Shown here piece by piece: positions 44,405-52,831 of a stretch of DNA of 64,000 bases (positions within the stretch are counted from its first letter, which is position 1; every line of letters starts with the position of its first letter). The notes under the pieces were generated by a model. The model ran no database searches. It was given only the letters and a program-made list of their open reading frames with translations, and was not told where the DNA came from. A program made the translations under genes and the position numbers. This DNA is from Oscillospiraceae bacterium (GTDB taxonomy: Bacteria; Bacillota; Clostridia; Oscillospirales; Acutalibacteraceae). Location: positions 62,001 to 126,000 of the forward strand of contig JAQXMC010000033.1 of assembly GCA_029012445.1 (NCBI GenBank), read 5' to 3'.

Positions 44405-44491
44405 TCAGAAAATGAGTTTCAGAAAGAACTTAACGAGCAGCTTTGTTGCAACAACCGAAAGTCTGTGAGCAAGCTCGATCTGCCAAGCCAT
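44405..44491 (-). CDS. 28-residue cationic amphipathic peptide (paralogue A)
   Basis: ATG at 44491 with AAAGGAG 9 nt upstream, 28 codons, TGA. The product begins MAWQIELAHRLSVV and ends ATKLLVKFFLKLIF: Lys at 17, 21 and 25 fall on one helix face, the rest is hydrophobic, net charge about +3. It aligns without gaps to the 34-residue peptide encoded just upstream (W, EL, RL, V, TKLL, K and LK identical). It has its own promoter (44526-44554) and terminator. I do not know a named family. It could be a leaderless bacteriocin, a phenol-soluble-modulin-like peptide, a small membrane toxin or a signalling peptide. Confidence 0.75.
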   Translation of the reverse strand: MAWQIELAHRLSVVATKLLVKFFLKLIF

Positions 44492-44525
44492 AAGTCTTCT
44501 CTCCTTTCCTGTTTCTTGTATGGAT

Positions 44526-44554
44526 ATTGTAATACATTTTCCCAAATTTTTCAA
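44526..44554 (-). promoter_or_regulatory. Promoter of peptide gene A
   Basis: TTGAAA (44554-44549), 17-nt spacer, TACAAT (44531-44526), 35 nt before the start codon at 44491. Confidence 0.75.
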
Positions 44555-44596
44555 TAGGAAGATAAATTTTTTGTTAAAAATAGACAAACAAAAAGC

Positions 44597-44663
44597 AAAA
44601 AACGACAGATCCGTCACCGCAACAGACAAATTTCGCTGTCACGGCATCAGATCTGCCGTTTTT
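44597..44663. terminator. Terminator between the two peptide genes
   Basis: AACGGCAGATC and GATCTGTCGTT (one G-U pair) close a long hairpin that also pairs GCCGTGACAG with CTGTTGCGGT. On the minus strand it is followed by a run of six T; the plus side also has five T. It ends the upstream peptide transcript before the next promoter. Confidence 0.8.
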
Positions 44664-44676
44664 GATTCCTTTAAAA

Positions 44677-44781
44677 TCATAATACAATCTTGAGACCGAG
44701 CTTGATAAGGAGCTTGGTGAAAACCTGCTGAAGTCTCTCTATAAGTTCTTTGAACCACTCTGCATTTAAAAGATCGTCCAT
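44677..44781 (-). CDS. 34-residue amphipathic peptide (paralogue B)
   Basis: ATG at 44781 with GGGAGG 8 nt upstream, 34 codons, TGA. The product starts MDDLLNAEWFKELIERL and ends FTKLLIKLGLKIVL. The N-terminal half is acidic and the C-terminal half has Lys at 23, 27 and 31, so one amphipathic helix with opposed charges, net about zero. The last 26 residues align gap-free with the peptide at 44405-44491. A perfect-consensus promoter lies upstream, and the XRE regulator gene ends 78 nt away. The pair looks like a duplicated small-peptide gene; the acidic half may keep this copy less toxic or act as partner (inference). Confidence 0.75.
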   Translation of the reverse strand: MDDLLNAEWFKELIERLQQVFTKLLIKLGLKIVL

Positions 44782-44813
44782 CGTGTTATCCTCCCTTCTG
44801 TTGAATATACATA

Positions 44814-44842
44814 ATTATACAAAAACTACTTTATTGTGTCAA
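44814..44842 (-). promoter_or_regulatory. Perfect-consensus promoter of peptide gene B
   Basis: TTGACA (44842-44837), 17-nt spacer, TATAAT (44819-44814). Both hexamers are perfect. It lies 33 nt before the start codon and just beyond the stop of the XRE gene. Confidence 0.85.
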
Positions 44843-44858
44843 ATGAATAAATATTAAA

Positions 44859-45269
44859 TCAATTTTCTGCCGACAATTCGGCTTCGATCTCTTTTCCAAC
44901 CTCTTTTTCATTCTCTTTTTCCTGATCGCGGACAAGGCGGTTTATCGTTTTCAGTATTTCATTTTTCCGGCTCTCAGAAATTGCTCTGAATGAATAAAGG
45001 AGTCTCAGCTCATCGTTAGTCAGGCCGGCGCCGGCGTCGCTGAACTCATTATTTTTTAATTCGTTGTTGCTGTCGCAAAGCTCCTCGACCGTCACATTCA
45101 GAATCCGGGCCAGCTTGACAATAGTATAAAATGGCGGAGTAGCCCTGCCGTTTTCATACTTTGAATAGGTGGTTCTGTCAATGCCGAGCCGGTCAGCCAC
45201 GCTCTGCTGTGTCAAGTTGTTTATGGTCCTGTATTTTTTTATTCTGTCCTTTATTTTGCCGTCGGTCAC
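44859..45269 (-). CDS. XRE-family transcriptional regulator
   Basis: 136 residues from a GTG at 45269. The helix-turn-helix lies at about 7-62 (LTQQSVADRLGIDRTTYSKYENG), followed by a helical C-terminus rich in Glu and Lys that may dimerise. Its own promoter is at 45301-45329. It stands directly upstream of the two small-peptide genes on the same strand and is the obvious candidate to control them. Confidence 0.85.
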   Translation of the reverse strand: MTDGKIKDRIKKYRTINNLTQQSVADRLGIDRTTYSKYENGRATPPFYTIVKLARILNVTVEELCDSNNELKNNEFSDAGAGLTNDELRLLYSFRAISESRKNEILKTINRLVRDQEKENEKEVGKEIEAELSAEN

Positions 45270-45300
45270 ATCTCCACCGCCTTTATATTTTTATATTAGT

Positions 45301-45329
45301 ATTATATCACCTTTTTCGACAAAAATCAA
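45301..45329 (-). promoter_or_regulatory. Promoter of the XRE regulator
   Basis: TTGATT (45329-45324), 17-nt spacer, TATAAT (45306-45301), about 32 nt before the GTG. It overlaps the last codons of the phosphoesterase gene. Confidence 0.7.
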
Positions 45330-46755
45330 GCAATTTCTCATCTTCGTTTTTATATCTGAAGTAATTGTTATCATAAGCGTCATCCATCAGCAAACCGACA
45401 AGCTCGGTTATCTCATCGAGAACAGCCTGAATTTTTTGCGGTGCAAAAGGAATGTGCCTGAGCGCCCGGGACGGTATTGAGACAAAATCCGTCACAACGG
45501 TATAGATGGGCGTACCTTTTTTATATCTTCTTGAGCAGCCGTCAAACAGATTGAGAAATATATCATAGACAAGCCCGATAACAGTTTTTTCAGCCGCCTC
45601 GTTCGCCGCCTGCTTATTTATTCCTTTGCCGAAGGTCAGGCGGTTAACGAGACCCGCAAACTCTCCGACCGTTACTCTTTTTATGTACGCCGCAAGTCTT
45701 CTTATGGCGAAGTAAAGCTTTTCAACAGCCTTTGAATGAAGTCCGAGAGCGGCGCACCTTTCGGTGAAATCCTTTTTGTCGCCGGAAGCGGCGGAATTGA
45801 TAACCTTTTCCAGAACGCCTCTCGTGTGATCAAGAAGATAGTCGAGCTTATATTCCCGGCCGCAATATGTGAACTTCTTGACATACTCAGTGTGAACTGA
45901 GGTGTATTCATCGTCTATATTGACCTTGACTATCGGCGCAGGATAACCGATAAGAGAACCGACATTGACCTGAACGAGCTTATTCCCTGCCGTGGATCTG
46001 TATTCGGTTATATTATGCATATGCGAGTGACCGACGAAAAGCAGCTCAACACCGTTATCAGCAAATTTTTCCGCGACCGATTCTCTGTCGGCGCAGCAAA
46101 GCCCTCCCTTAGTTAAAAGAGGGGTATAATGCTGCAGGACCACATGATGCTGCATGGCAATGACTCTGTTGCCCGTTTTCTTTGCTTCGTTCAGCTGGCT
46201 GACTATCCATTTCATATGGTTTTCATCATAGCCTGAGCAGCCGGCTCCGTTCTGATCGTCGTTCAGAGCGAACAGCCTGAAACCGTCGCACAGCTGAACT
46301 ACATATGAGCAAAGCCCGTTCTCTATCTCATATTTTGCTATCGCTTCATCCGGTCCGAAGCGCGAATAAAGCTTGGTCAGCTCCTCTTTTGAAGCGACAT
46401 CGTCTATTACCTGCTCGTTATCTCCGAAAAACTTTCTTGCGTTTTCATCGCTTGCCCAATCGTGAGTGGAGGTTATGACATACACTTTTTTATATTGGCG
46501 GAGAAAGTCGAGCTTCTCAATGAACTCCTCGTGACCGACCGTTTCTCCGTCGCAGGTCAGATCACCGCATATCAGAACGCTGTCGATCGTTTCATCAAGC
46601 GCAAGCGTTTTGAACGCCGAGTCGATTATTGCCCCTGACTCGAGCAGACATTTCTGATCGGAGTCGCTTCTCAGTTCATAAGCTCTTTTTCCGTCTGTGA
46701 GCCTGGGTGAAAAATAGTGTGTGTCGGAAATAACCGCAAATCTAGCCTTATTCAT
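45307..46755 (-). CDS. Metallophosphoesterase, calcineurin-like
   Basis: The start at 46755 follows GGAGG by 5 nt; it overlaps uvrC by 8 nt. 482 residues. Metal-site motifs in order: ISDTHYF (about 8), ICGDLTCDGE (about 64), the GNHD position reading ITSTHDW (about 96), MQHHVV and VGHSHMHN (about 240). The Asn ligand of GNHD is replaced by Thr. The C-terminal 230 residues are helical and not recognised. No signal peptide. Substrate unknown. Confidence 0.8.
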   Translation of the reverse strand: MNKARFAVISDTHYFSPRLTDGKRAYELRSDSDQKCLLESGAIIDSAFKTLALDETIDSVLICGDLTCDGETVGHEEFIEKLDFLRQYKKVYVITSTHDWASDENARKFFGDNEQVIDDVASKEELTKLYSRFGPDEAIAKYEIENGLCSYVVQLCDGFRLFALNDDQNGAGCSGYDENHMKWIVSQLNEAKKTGNRVIAMQHHVVLQHYTPLLTKGGLCCADRESVAEKFADNGVELLFVGHSHMHNITEYRSTAGNKLVQVNVGSLIGYPAPIVKVNIDDEYTSVHTEYVKKFTYCGREYKLDYLLDHTRGVLEKVINSAASGDKKDFTERCAALGLHSKAVEKLYFAIRRLAAYIKRVTVGEFAGLVNRLTFGKGINKQAANEAAEKTVIGLVYDIFLNLFDGCSRRYKKGTPIYTVVTDFVSIPSRALRHIPFAPQKIQAVLDEITELVGLLMDDAYDNNYFRYKNEDEKLLDFCRKR

Positions 46756-48586
46756 CGCTGCCTCCATTAAAATATTCATATATTTTCTCCGCGTTTTTTC
46801 TTGATATTCCGCTGACGGAGCAAAGCTCCTCAACGCTCGCCGCGGATATTGCTTTCATTGTTTTGAAGCTTTTCAGCAGAAGTCCCGCTTTCTTTTCGCC
46901 GATGCCTTCGATTTTAGTCAGTCCTGTTTCAAGTGCGCTCTTTGAGTGCTTTTTTTTGTGATAAGATATTGCGAAACGGTGGACCTCCTCCTGAATTTCG
47001 GAAACGAGCGTGAAAGCCTGTCTTTTTGAGGTTATCGCTACCTCGCCGCCGTCGGCCGCTATCGCTCTCGTTCTGTGCTTGTCATCCTTGACCATGCCGT
47101 AAAGCGGTATACTCAGACCGAACTGCTCAAGAACGGGTTTAACTGCGTTTATCTGACCTTGTCCGCCGTCGAGCAAAATCAGGTCTGGCAGAGTCTTGAA
47201 GCCCTCATCGGTCTCGTTTTCATCAAGATAATGCTCGAATCTTCTCGTCAGGACCTCACGCATTGAGCCGTAATCATCCTGCCCCGAAAAGCCCTTTATC
47301 ATAAATCTTTTATATGCTTTTTTGTAGGGCGAGCCGTTCCTGAAAACGATCATTCCGGCGACATTGTCGCTTCCCGCCGTGTGTGATATATCATAGGCCT
47401 CGATATATTCGGGAACCTTTTTAAGACCGAGCAGATTTTTGAGCTCGTCAAGCTCTGCCGTCTCCTTCATTGCCCGTCCCATATACTGGGCGAGCTTTTC
47501 GGCGGCGTTCTTGCGGCACATAGCCATAATAGACGCCTGCTCTCCTTTTTGAACAGTTCCTATCATTACCTTGAAGCCGGCCTTTTCGCTAAGCCACCGG
47601 GAAAGAATATCAACATCCTCGGCTTCACCGTCGAGCGTTATCCTCTTCGGTATTGTTCGGCCGAAGGAGTAATAGCTCATTATCAGCTCGTGTCTTGCGG
47701 CCGGAAGATCCTCCGGAGCGTCAAAAATAAAGTCCTCGCTGTCAAAGAGAATTCCTTTATTAAATCTCAATATATGCAGACAGGCCTTTTCGCCCGACTG
47801 AACGATAGCAAAAACATCCTGCTGCCTGACGACTGAGGATACGACCTTTTGACGGGCGGTTGTTTTTTCCATGGCGTTTATCCTGTCGCGAAGCTTTGCC
47901 GCCTTTTCAAATTCAAGAGCCTCGCTGTATTTTTCCATCTGCTCTTTCAGCTGCTTTATCTGCTGACTCTGACCGCCCTTGAGAAACTCAACAGCGTCGT
48001 TCAGATTTTCCTGATATTCCTCCTGACTCACCTTTCCCGTGCACGGCGCGCAGCACTGACCGATATAGTAATTAAGGCAAGGTCTGCTTTTTCCGATATC
48101 GGCGGGAAATTTTCTGTTGCAGGTCGCAAGCTTATATATTTTGTTTGTTTCCTCAACCATGGAACGCATACTGTAACCGGAGGTAAACGGGCCGAGATAG
48201 ACGCTGCCGTCGTTTTCTTTTTTAAAGCAGGCGCTTATTCTCCCCCAAGGCCCTCGGGTTATCTTAACATAGCTGTAGCCCTTGCTGTCCTTGAGCAGGA
48301 TATTATATTTCGGCATATGCTGCTTTATAAGGCTGCATTCGAGAACCAGCGCCTCAAATTCGCTGTCGGTCAGAATATAGTCAAAATCGTTGACATTTTC
48401 GACCATTTTTCTGACCTTTGTCGTGTGGTTGTTCTGAGAGCCGAAATACTGACTGACTCTGTTTTTGAGTATCTTCGCTTTGCCTATATAAATGATCTCG
48501 CCCGACTTGTTCTTCATAATATATACGCCCGGATCAAGAGGCAGCTTCATTGACTTTTTGCGAAGATAAGGTAACCTGTCGTTCAT
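46748..48586 (-). CDS. uvrC: Excinuclease ABC subunit C
   Basis: 612 residues. GIY-YIG domain (PGVYIMKNKSGEIIYIGKAK, about 19-38), CLNYYIGQCCAPC, a UVR motif (about 205-240), the RNase H-like nuclease with YDISHTAG and DLILLDGGQGQ, and a C-terminal helix-hairpin-helix pair. It makes both cuts at UvrB-marked lesions. uvrA and uvrB are not in this window. GGAGGG precedes the ATG. Confidence 0.96.
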   Translation of the reverse strand: MNDRLPYLRKKSMKLPLDPGVYIMKNKSGEIIYIGKAKILKNRVSQYFGSQNNHTTKVRKMVENVNDFDYILTDSEFEALVLECSLIKQHMPKYNILLKDSKGYSYVKITRGPWGRISACFKKENDGSVYLGPFTSGYSMRSMVEETNKIYKLATCNRKFPADIGKSRPCLNYYIGQCCAPCTGKVSQEEYQENLNDAVEFLKGGQSQQIKQLKEQMEKYSEALEFEKAAKLRDRINAMEKTTARQKVVSSVVRQQDVFAIVQSGEKACLHILRFNKGILFDSEDFIFDAPEDLPAARHELIMSYYSFGRTIPKRITLDGEAEDVDILSRWLSEKAGFKVMIGTVQKGEQASIMAMCRKNAAEKLAQYMGRAMKETAELDELKNLLGLKKVPEYIEAYDISHTAGSDNVAGMIVFRNGSPYKKAYKRFMIKGFSGQDDYGSMREVLTRRFEHYLDENETDEGFKTLPDLILLDGGQGQINAVKPVLEQFGLSIPLYGMVKDDKHRTRAIAADGGEVAITSKRQAFTLVSEIQEEVHRFAISYHKKKHSKSALETGLTKIEGIGEKKAGLLLKSFKTMKAISAASVEELCSVSGISRKNAEKIYEYFNGGSDE

Positions 48587-48613
48587 TTCAGCCCTCCTTT
48601 ATAATGCGATATA

Positions 48614-49075
48614 TTAATTTAAGCCAAAGTATTTTTGATATAGAGTCTTATATCTTCCGCTTTCGTTCAGTCGGCTCAGACCGCTGTTGAACATTTCGAT
48701 AAGCCCGGCGTTTTTCCCTTTTCTGACCGCTAAAGCGTATTCGTTATTATAATACATATCTGAAAAATCATATTTTTCGCAAAGCTCGTCAGTCGGTATA
48801 ACGGCGGCAATCACAGCGTCACATTCCCCTTTTTCAAGACTTTCAAGCGCGTCGGGATAGCCGACAGGCATTATTTTTATCTCAAAGCCCTGATCCTCGG
48901 CTATCTCGCTGATAATATCAATGTCGAAGCCGACCGGGTTGCCCAACGAATCGACATAACAGAAGGGCTGCATACTGTCGTCCGTCGCAATAACGAAGGT
49001 GTCTTTCTCCGAACAGGACGAAAGCAGCAGAAGCGCCGAAACGGCGCACATTATCAAAGCTGATATTCTTTTCAT
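48614..49075 (-). CDS. Shortened family-3 solute-binding lipoprotein (one lobe missing)
   Basis: The start at 49075 follows GGAG by 7 nt. 153 residues; family members usually have about 230-270. Lipobox LLSSC (Cys near 21), then FVIATDDSMQPFCYVD...GFDIDIISEIAE and GYPDALESLEKGECDAVIAAV form a normal first lobe. The text then jumps from YDFSDMYYNN straight to EYALAVRKGKN...LSRLNESGRYKTLYQKYFG, which is the usual end of the protein. Most of lobe two is therefore absent in frame. No permease or ATPase genes are adjacent. Confidence 0.75.
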   Translation of the reverse strand: MKRISALIMCAVSALLLLSSCSEKDTFVIATDDSMQPFCYVDSLGNPVGFDIDIISEIAEDQGFEIKIMPVGYPDALESLEKGECDAVIAAVIPTDELCEKYDFSDMYYNNEYALAVRKGKNAGLIEMFNSGLSRLNESGRYKTLYQKYFGLN

Positions 49076-49098
49076 TTTCATTCTCCAAATATTCGCCG

Positions 49099-49806
49099 TC
49101 AGTTGACAAAGAATTTTCTGTCCATCCACTGCTGAAGCCTTTTGTTGGTTGCAACGGTTATGAAAAATGCAATCAGAGCTAAACAGCAGGCGGAAATGAT
49201 CAGCGATACGGCGAGAGACGGTCTGCCGTAAATATAATTTCTGATGATAAGCTCCGATGAAACGGAAGCTATCATTATCTCGGTGAAAACGGTTATCATC
49301 ATAACCGGCCACTCGGGCTTGAAATATCTGCGCCACTCGACGATAAATCCGACGAGAAATGAAATTATTATTATAATCGGCAAAGCGCAGTATTGAAACC
49401 ATCCCGAGGTTTTTTCAAAATAGTAGAAAACATAGGTGTACCCGATAACGGAGGCGGCGTCGACTATGACTATCTGCCACCCGCGCGGCTTTTTCCAGAG
49501 GAACGGCGAAACGAATATCGCCCAGATCAGCGCACTCGTTGAATTCACCCACAGCGTCCACATATGGCTTCTGTCGAAAATAAGATTGACCAACAGACAA
49601 ACTATATTCGGAATCAGCATCACGACCGAAACCATGAACGCCGAAAATCTTCTGTTGACCGACTCCGGTATATCAAGCCTTTCGGGAAACGGCGGCGGCG
49701 CGTCCTGCCCGTGCGCTGCGTTCGGATTTATGACCGGCGTTGAACAGAGCGGACATTTTTTCGCCGAATCGTCCAGCTCAACGCCGCAGTTAACGCAATA
49801 TGACAT
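49099..49806 (-). CDS. Zinc-ribbon membrane protein, DUF6320-like
   Basis: 235 residues; AGGAGG before the ATG. An N-terminal ribbon CVNCGVELDDSAKKCPLCS (4-22) precedes about six membrane helices. In other Clostridia this type sits next to a condensation-like acyltransferase, as here (4 nt gap). It may help anchor or supply that enzyme. Function unknown. Confidence 0.7.
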   Translation of the reverse strand: MSYCVNCGVELDDSAKKCPLCSTPVINPNAAHGQDAPPPFPERLDIPESVNRRFSAFMVSVVMLIPNIVCLLVNLIFDRSHMWTLWVNSTSALIWAIFVSPFLWKKPRGWQIVIVDAASVIGYTYVFYYFEKTSGWFQYCALPIIIIISFLVGFIVEWRRYFKPEWPVMMITVFTEIMIASVSSELIIRNYIYGRPSLAVSLIISACCLALIAFFITVATNKRLQQWMDRKFFVN

Positions 49807-49809
49807 ATC

Positions 49810-51075
49810 TTACCTCCTGTTGCTTTCGATCCTGACATGAAGTCCCATTTTGACAAGCTGCGTGAAGAAAAAGCGCTCGATATCGCTTTCTTCATATATA
49901 TTGGCGAATGTCAGGGTGAAGGTGTTCTTGTAGCCGACTGCGCCGCATCTCGCTCCGTTGAGTATTCCGGGCCCCGCCATGAAATACATTCTGTCGACAT
50001 ATTTTTCCATTTCCTCGGGTATCTTAACAAGTCCGAGATTGCTGCCGAGAACTGAGGTCGTCTGTTCTCCCGTTATAAAAAACGAAATCCCTATTCCCAG
50101 ATTTTTGATAAACAGCGGCAGGTATTTCATAACGGATCTTTCGAGTCTGAGATTTGCCGTTGTCATAGCCCGAAGCTGTTTTTCGTTGTTGATATATCTG
50201 AGATACGCCCGAACCTGCTGCAAAATCTCGTCAAATGTATAATCGCCCATATTCGGATCTATCCTGACATTATATGTCAAAGAGTAATTTCTCAGTGTTT
50301 TCGAATTTAATGTGTTTCTAAGGTCAACGGGTATCTGAACGCTGACCGTTTTTTGCTTTTTCTCTTCGTTTTTTTGCTTGACATACATGGTATACAGCAA
50401 AAGTGACTCTATAAACTCCGTTACGGTCGCATTTTTGCTTTTAGCTAACTTCTTCAGCTCGCTAAGATCCATTATTCCCGCCGTTATATTGACCGTGTGT
50501 CTGGGCATTCTTGTTCCCTTGGCGTGATACACCCAGCTTTTTTTCCGCGAAATTTTCGCCTTTGAGCCTTCGTTCTCGGCAAAGGAATCCTCCAGTTCTT
50601 CTTTGGTTGCTTTCTGTTCAATATCAAGCACACTGTATCCGCTCGGTATTTCGTATCCCTTGAGGCGCAGATATTCGGCGGCGAGAGTGCAGACAAAGAA
50701 AGAGCCTCCCCGGCCGTCTGTCAGAGCGTGGTAAAAATCAACGGATATTTTTTTCTCATAATAATAGACTCTGAACAGATATCCCTTGTTCTCACCGAAC
50801 TTTATTCTGTGGCAGGGATTTGATATATCCGGTTTAACATCGGGCGCCCCGTTGGGGTTTTTCTCAAAATAATACCAGAACATTCCTCTTTTTATGCAAA
50901 CATCAAAACACGGAAACCTCGGAAGGACCGACTTTAACGCTCTTTCAAGGAGCAGGGGATCAACCTGCTCCTTGAGTTGAATTGAAAACCGGAAAAAGTT
51001 TGACCATGTTCCCGTGTTCTGACCGGGGAATATCTTCGCTGCATTATCGAGCTTAAACCACGGTTTATTCTGCAT
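49810..51075 (-). CDS. Condensation-fold (alcohol acetyltransferase-like) acyltransferase
   Basis: 421 residues. The catalytic motif HxxxDG is present as YHALTDGRGG (about 114), with QIPVDLRNTLNSKTLRNY (about 272-289) matching the second conserved block of the CoA-dependent acyltransferase / NRPS-condensation superfamily. It starts with GGGGAG before the ATG. It probably transfers an acyl group to a lipid or alcohol; the substrate is unknown. Confidence 0.8.
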   Translation of the reverse strand: MQNKPWFKLDNAAKIFPGQNTGTWSNFFRFSIQLKEQVDPLLLERALKSVLPRFPCFDVCIKRGMFWYYFEKNPNGAPDVKPDISNPCHRIKFGENKGYLFRVYYYEKKISVDFYHALTDGRGGSFFVCTLAAEYLRLKGYEIPSGYSVLDIEQKATKEELEDSFAENEGSKAKISRKKSWVYHAKGTRMPRHTVNITAGIMDLSELKKLAKSKNATVTEFIESLLLYTMYVKQKNEEKKQKTVSVQIPVDLRNTLNSKTLRNYSLTYNVRIDPNMGDYTFDEILQQVRAYLRYINNEKQLRAMTTANLRLERSVMKYLPLFIKNLGIGISFFITGEQTTSVLGSNLGLVKIPEEMEKYVDRMYFMAGPGILNGARCGAVGYKNTFTLTFANIYEESDIERFFFTQLVKMGLHVRIESNRR

Positions 51076-51091
51076 GATAAACTCCCCGTTC

Positions 51092-52831
51092 TTATTTATT
51101 CAGCATATTTCTCTTTTCCTCCGGCTTGAGATCGAGTCCGATCGTTCCGCCGGGATTGAGATTATAGTCCGGATCGAAATAGTTTTTAAGCGCTCTGAAT
51201 ACGCCGTATTCCTTTTCGCCGAGAGAATATTCAAGCCACGGAGCGAACATCTTGCCTATTCCGTGATGATGGCTGATGGCCGCGCCGGATTTCTGGATAG
51301 CGTCGAGTATCGTTGTGTGATAAGCCTTGAATTCCTCCTCGTCGCTCATCTTTGTGATAAAGATGAAATAGAGGTTTGCGCCCTGCGGATAGCAGTGAGA
51401 CATGTGCGTCGTTACGACCGTGTTGGGCAGAGCATGGCACACCTTGCGTACATCGCGGTGAACCTGAGCCATGTTGGACCAGTTGACGGTGCATTCGAGA
51501 GTGTCGGTGCAAATGCCGAAATCCATGAGCGTGTCGCGGAGATAGGGATCATTGAATCTGCCCTTTTCCCAGCTCTTGGTGACATAGCCCGTCATCGGGA
51601 TAGCGCCGTTTTTCAGGGCGATCTTTGCAATATTTTTCGCAACATTCGCCGAATAGCCCTTTTCACCGTCCGTGAAGCCGAGGAACATGCATCTTTCCAT
51701 ATCCTTATAGCCGAGCTTGTCGAGCAGCGGAGCCAGCGGCGTGTCATCGACATTATAGAGCTTGAGCATAAGCGATGTTTCCTCGGGATCGGAAAGACGG
51801 AACACAGAAGAATATCCGCACTCGCACTGCATCATTTCTCTGGCGGCTTTCATGGCTATTTCCCAGTTTTTGAACATATAGGAGAAACGCTTTCTGTTTT
51901 CGGGCATCCAGCGGAAGACCTTGAGCGTGACCTCAGTCAGAACACCGAAGGTGCCCTCGCTGCCCATCATTATCTGATTGAGCGACGGACCGGTTGCTTC
52001 TCTCGGGTAGTGGCTCGTCTGAATCACGCCGATCGGAGTCGCATATCTCTGTGAAAGAACTATATCTGCTATCGTGCCGTAATAGGTGCTGTTTTGTCCT
52101 GCGCCCCTCGTGACTACCCAGCCGCCGACGGAGCTGTATTCAAACGACTGCGGAAAATGACCGCAGGTGTAGGCTCTCTTTGCGCCGAAAAGCTGCGGAG
52201 CGTTATGAAGAGTCTCTTCAAGCTTGGGACCGGACATACCGGCCTGAACCGTTATAGTCTGGTCGACCTCGTTGAATTTTATGACCTTGTTGAAGCGCTT
52301 TCTCATATCGAGAGTTATGCCGCCCTTCATGGGCTCAACGCCTCTCGTGACGCTGCTTCCGCCGCCGTAAACATAAAGTGGGATCTTATGCTTTGTGACA
52401 TAAGCGACGATCTTTTCAACCTGCTCGGTCGTATCCGGATAAACCACAACATCAGGGAGATGGTCTATTCTCTTGTGGCGGAGTCTGAGAAGATCATAAG
52501 CCGTGTTGCCGTAAGCGACCGAAAGTCTCGCATAGTCGTCTGTCGTGACATATTCTTCGCCGACGATTTCCTTGAGAGCGTCGATATGCTCCTTGGCGAG
52601 CTTGCAAGAACGGCCGAGATTTTCGACCTTGTCAAATCCGATATCGTCGTTATACTGCTTGAAATCATCATCGGTCATCTTGAAGGTGTCTTTCATCAGG
52701 TTATAGAGCGACTCCTTGGGCCACTTGAAAAATTCCGGATCACCCCAGCGGAATATCGAACGGTAGCTTCCCTCGGGTGCGACTGTCTTTATCCATTTCG
52801 GTTCAAAGCCCTTGTACTTTTTTGTGCTCAT
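51092..52831 (-). CDS. AGPS-like FAD-binding oxidoreductase
   Basis: 579 residues. The FAD_binding_4 half (about 95-275) has VYGGGSSVTRGVEP and GGWVVTRGAGQNSTYYG. The C-terminal FAD-oxidase part has the His triplet SHHHGIGKMFAPWL near 530, as in alkyl-dihydroxyacetonephosphate synthase, which needs these His. Glycolate or lactate oxidases of the same superfamily have only a single His there. It overlaps the FGGY kinase gene by 4 nt. It could make an ether bond or oxidise a polyol-derived acid. Confidence 0.8.
   Translation of the reverse strand: MSTKKYKGFEPKWIKTVAPEGSYRSIFRWGDPEFFKWPKESLYNLMKDTFKMTDDDFKQYNDDIGFDKVENLGRSCKLAKEHIDALKEIVGEEYVTTDDYARLSVAYGNTAYDLLRLRHKRIDHLPDVVVYPDTTEQVEKIVAYVTKHKIPLYVYGGGSSVTRGVEPMKGGITLDMRKRFNKVIKFNEVDQTITVQAGMSGPKLEETLHNAPQLFGAKRAYTCGHFPQSFEYSSVGGWVVTRGAGQNSTYYGTIADIVLSQRYATPIGVIQTSHYPREATGPSLNQIMMGSEGTFGVLTEVTLKVFRWMPENRKRFSYMFKNWEIAMKAAREMMQCECGYSSVFRLSDPEETSLMLKLYNVDDTPLAPLLDKLGYKDMERCMFLGFTDGEKGYSANVAKNIAKIALKNGAIPMTGYVTKSWEKGRFNDPYLRDTLMDFGICTDTLECTVNWSNMAQVHRDVRKVCHALPNTVVTTHMSHCYPQGANLYFIFITKMSDEEEFKAYHTTILDAIQKSGAAISHHHGIGKMFAPWLEYSLGEKEYGVFRALKNYFDPDYNLNPGGTIGLDLKPEEKRNMLNK

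Noticed and set aside
44405..44781. Type I toxin-antitoxin with antisense RNA
   Set aside because: No plausible opposite-strand promoter found between the peptide genes; the hypothesis is left only as one of several roles.
51074..52054. Long open frame (326 codons) on the plus strand
   Set aside because: Antisense to the AGPS-like gene, which has clear FAD motifs and operon overlap; no ribosome site.
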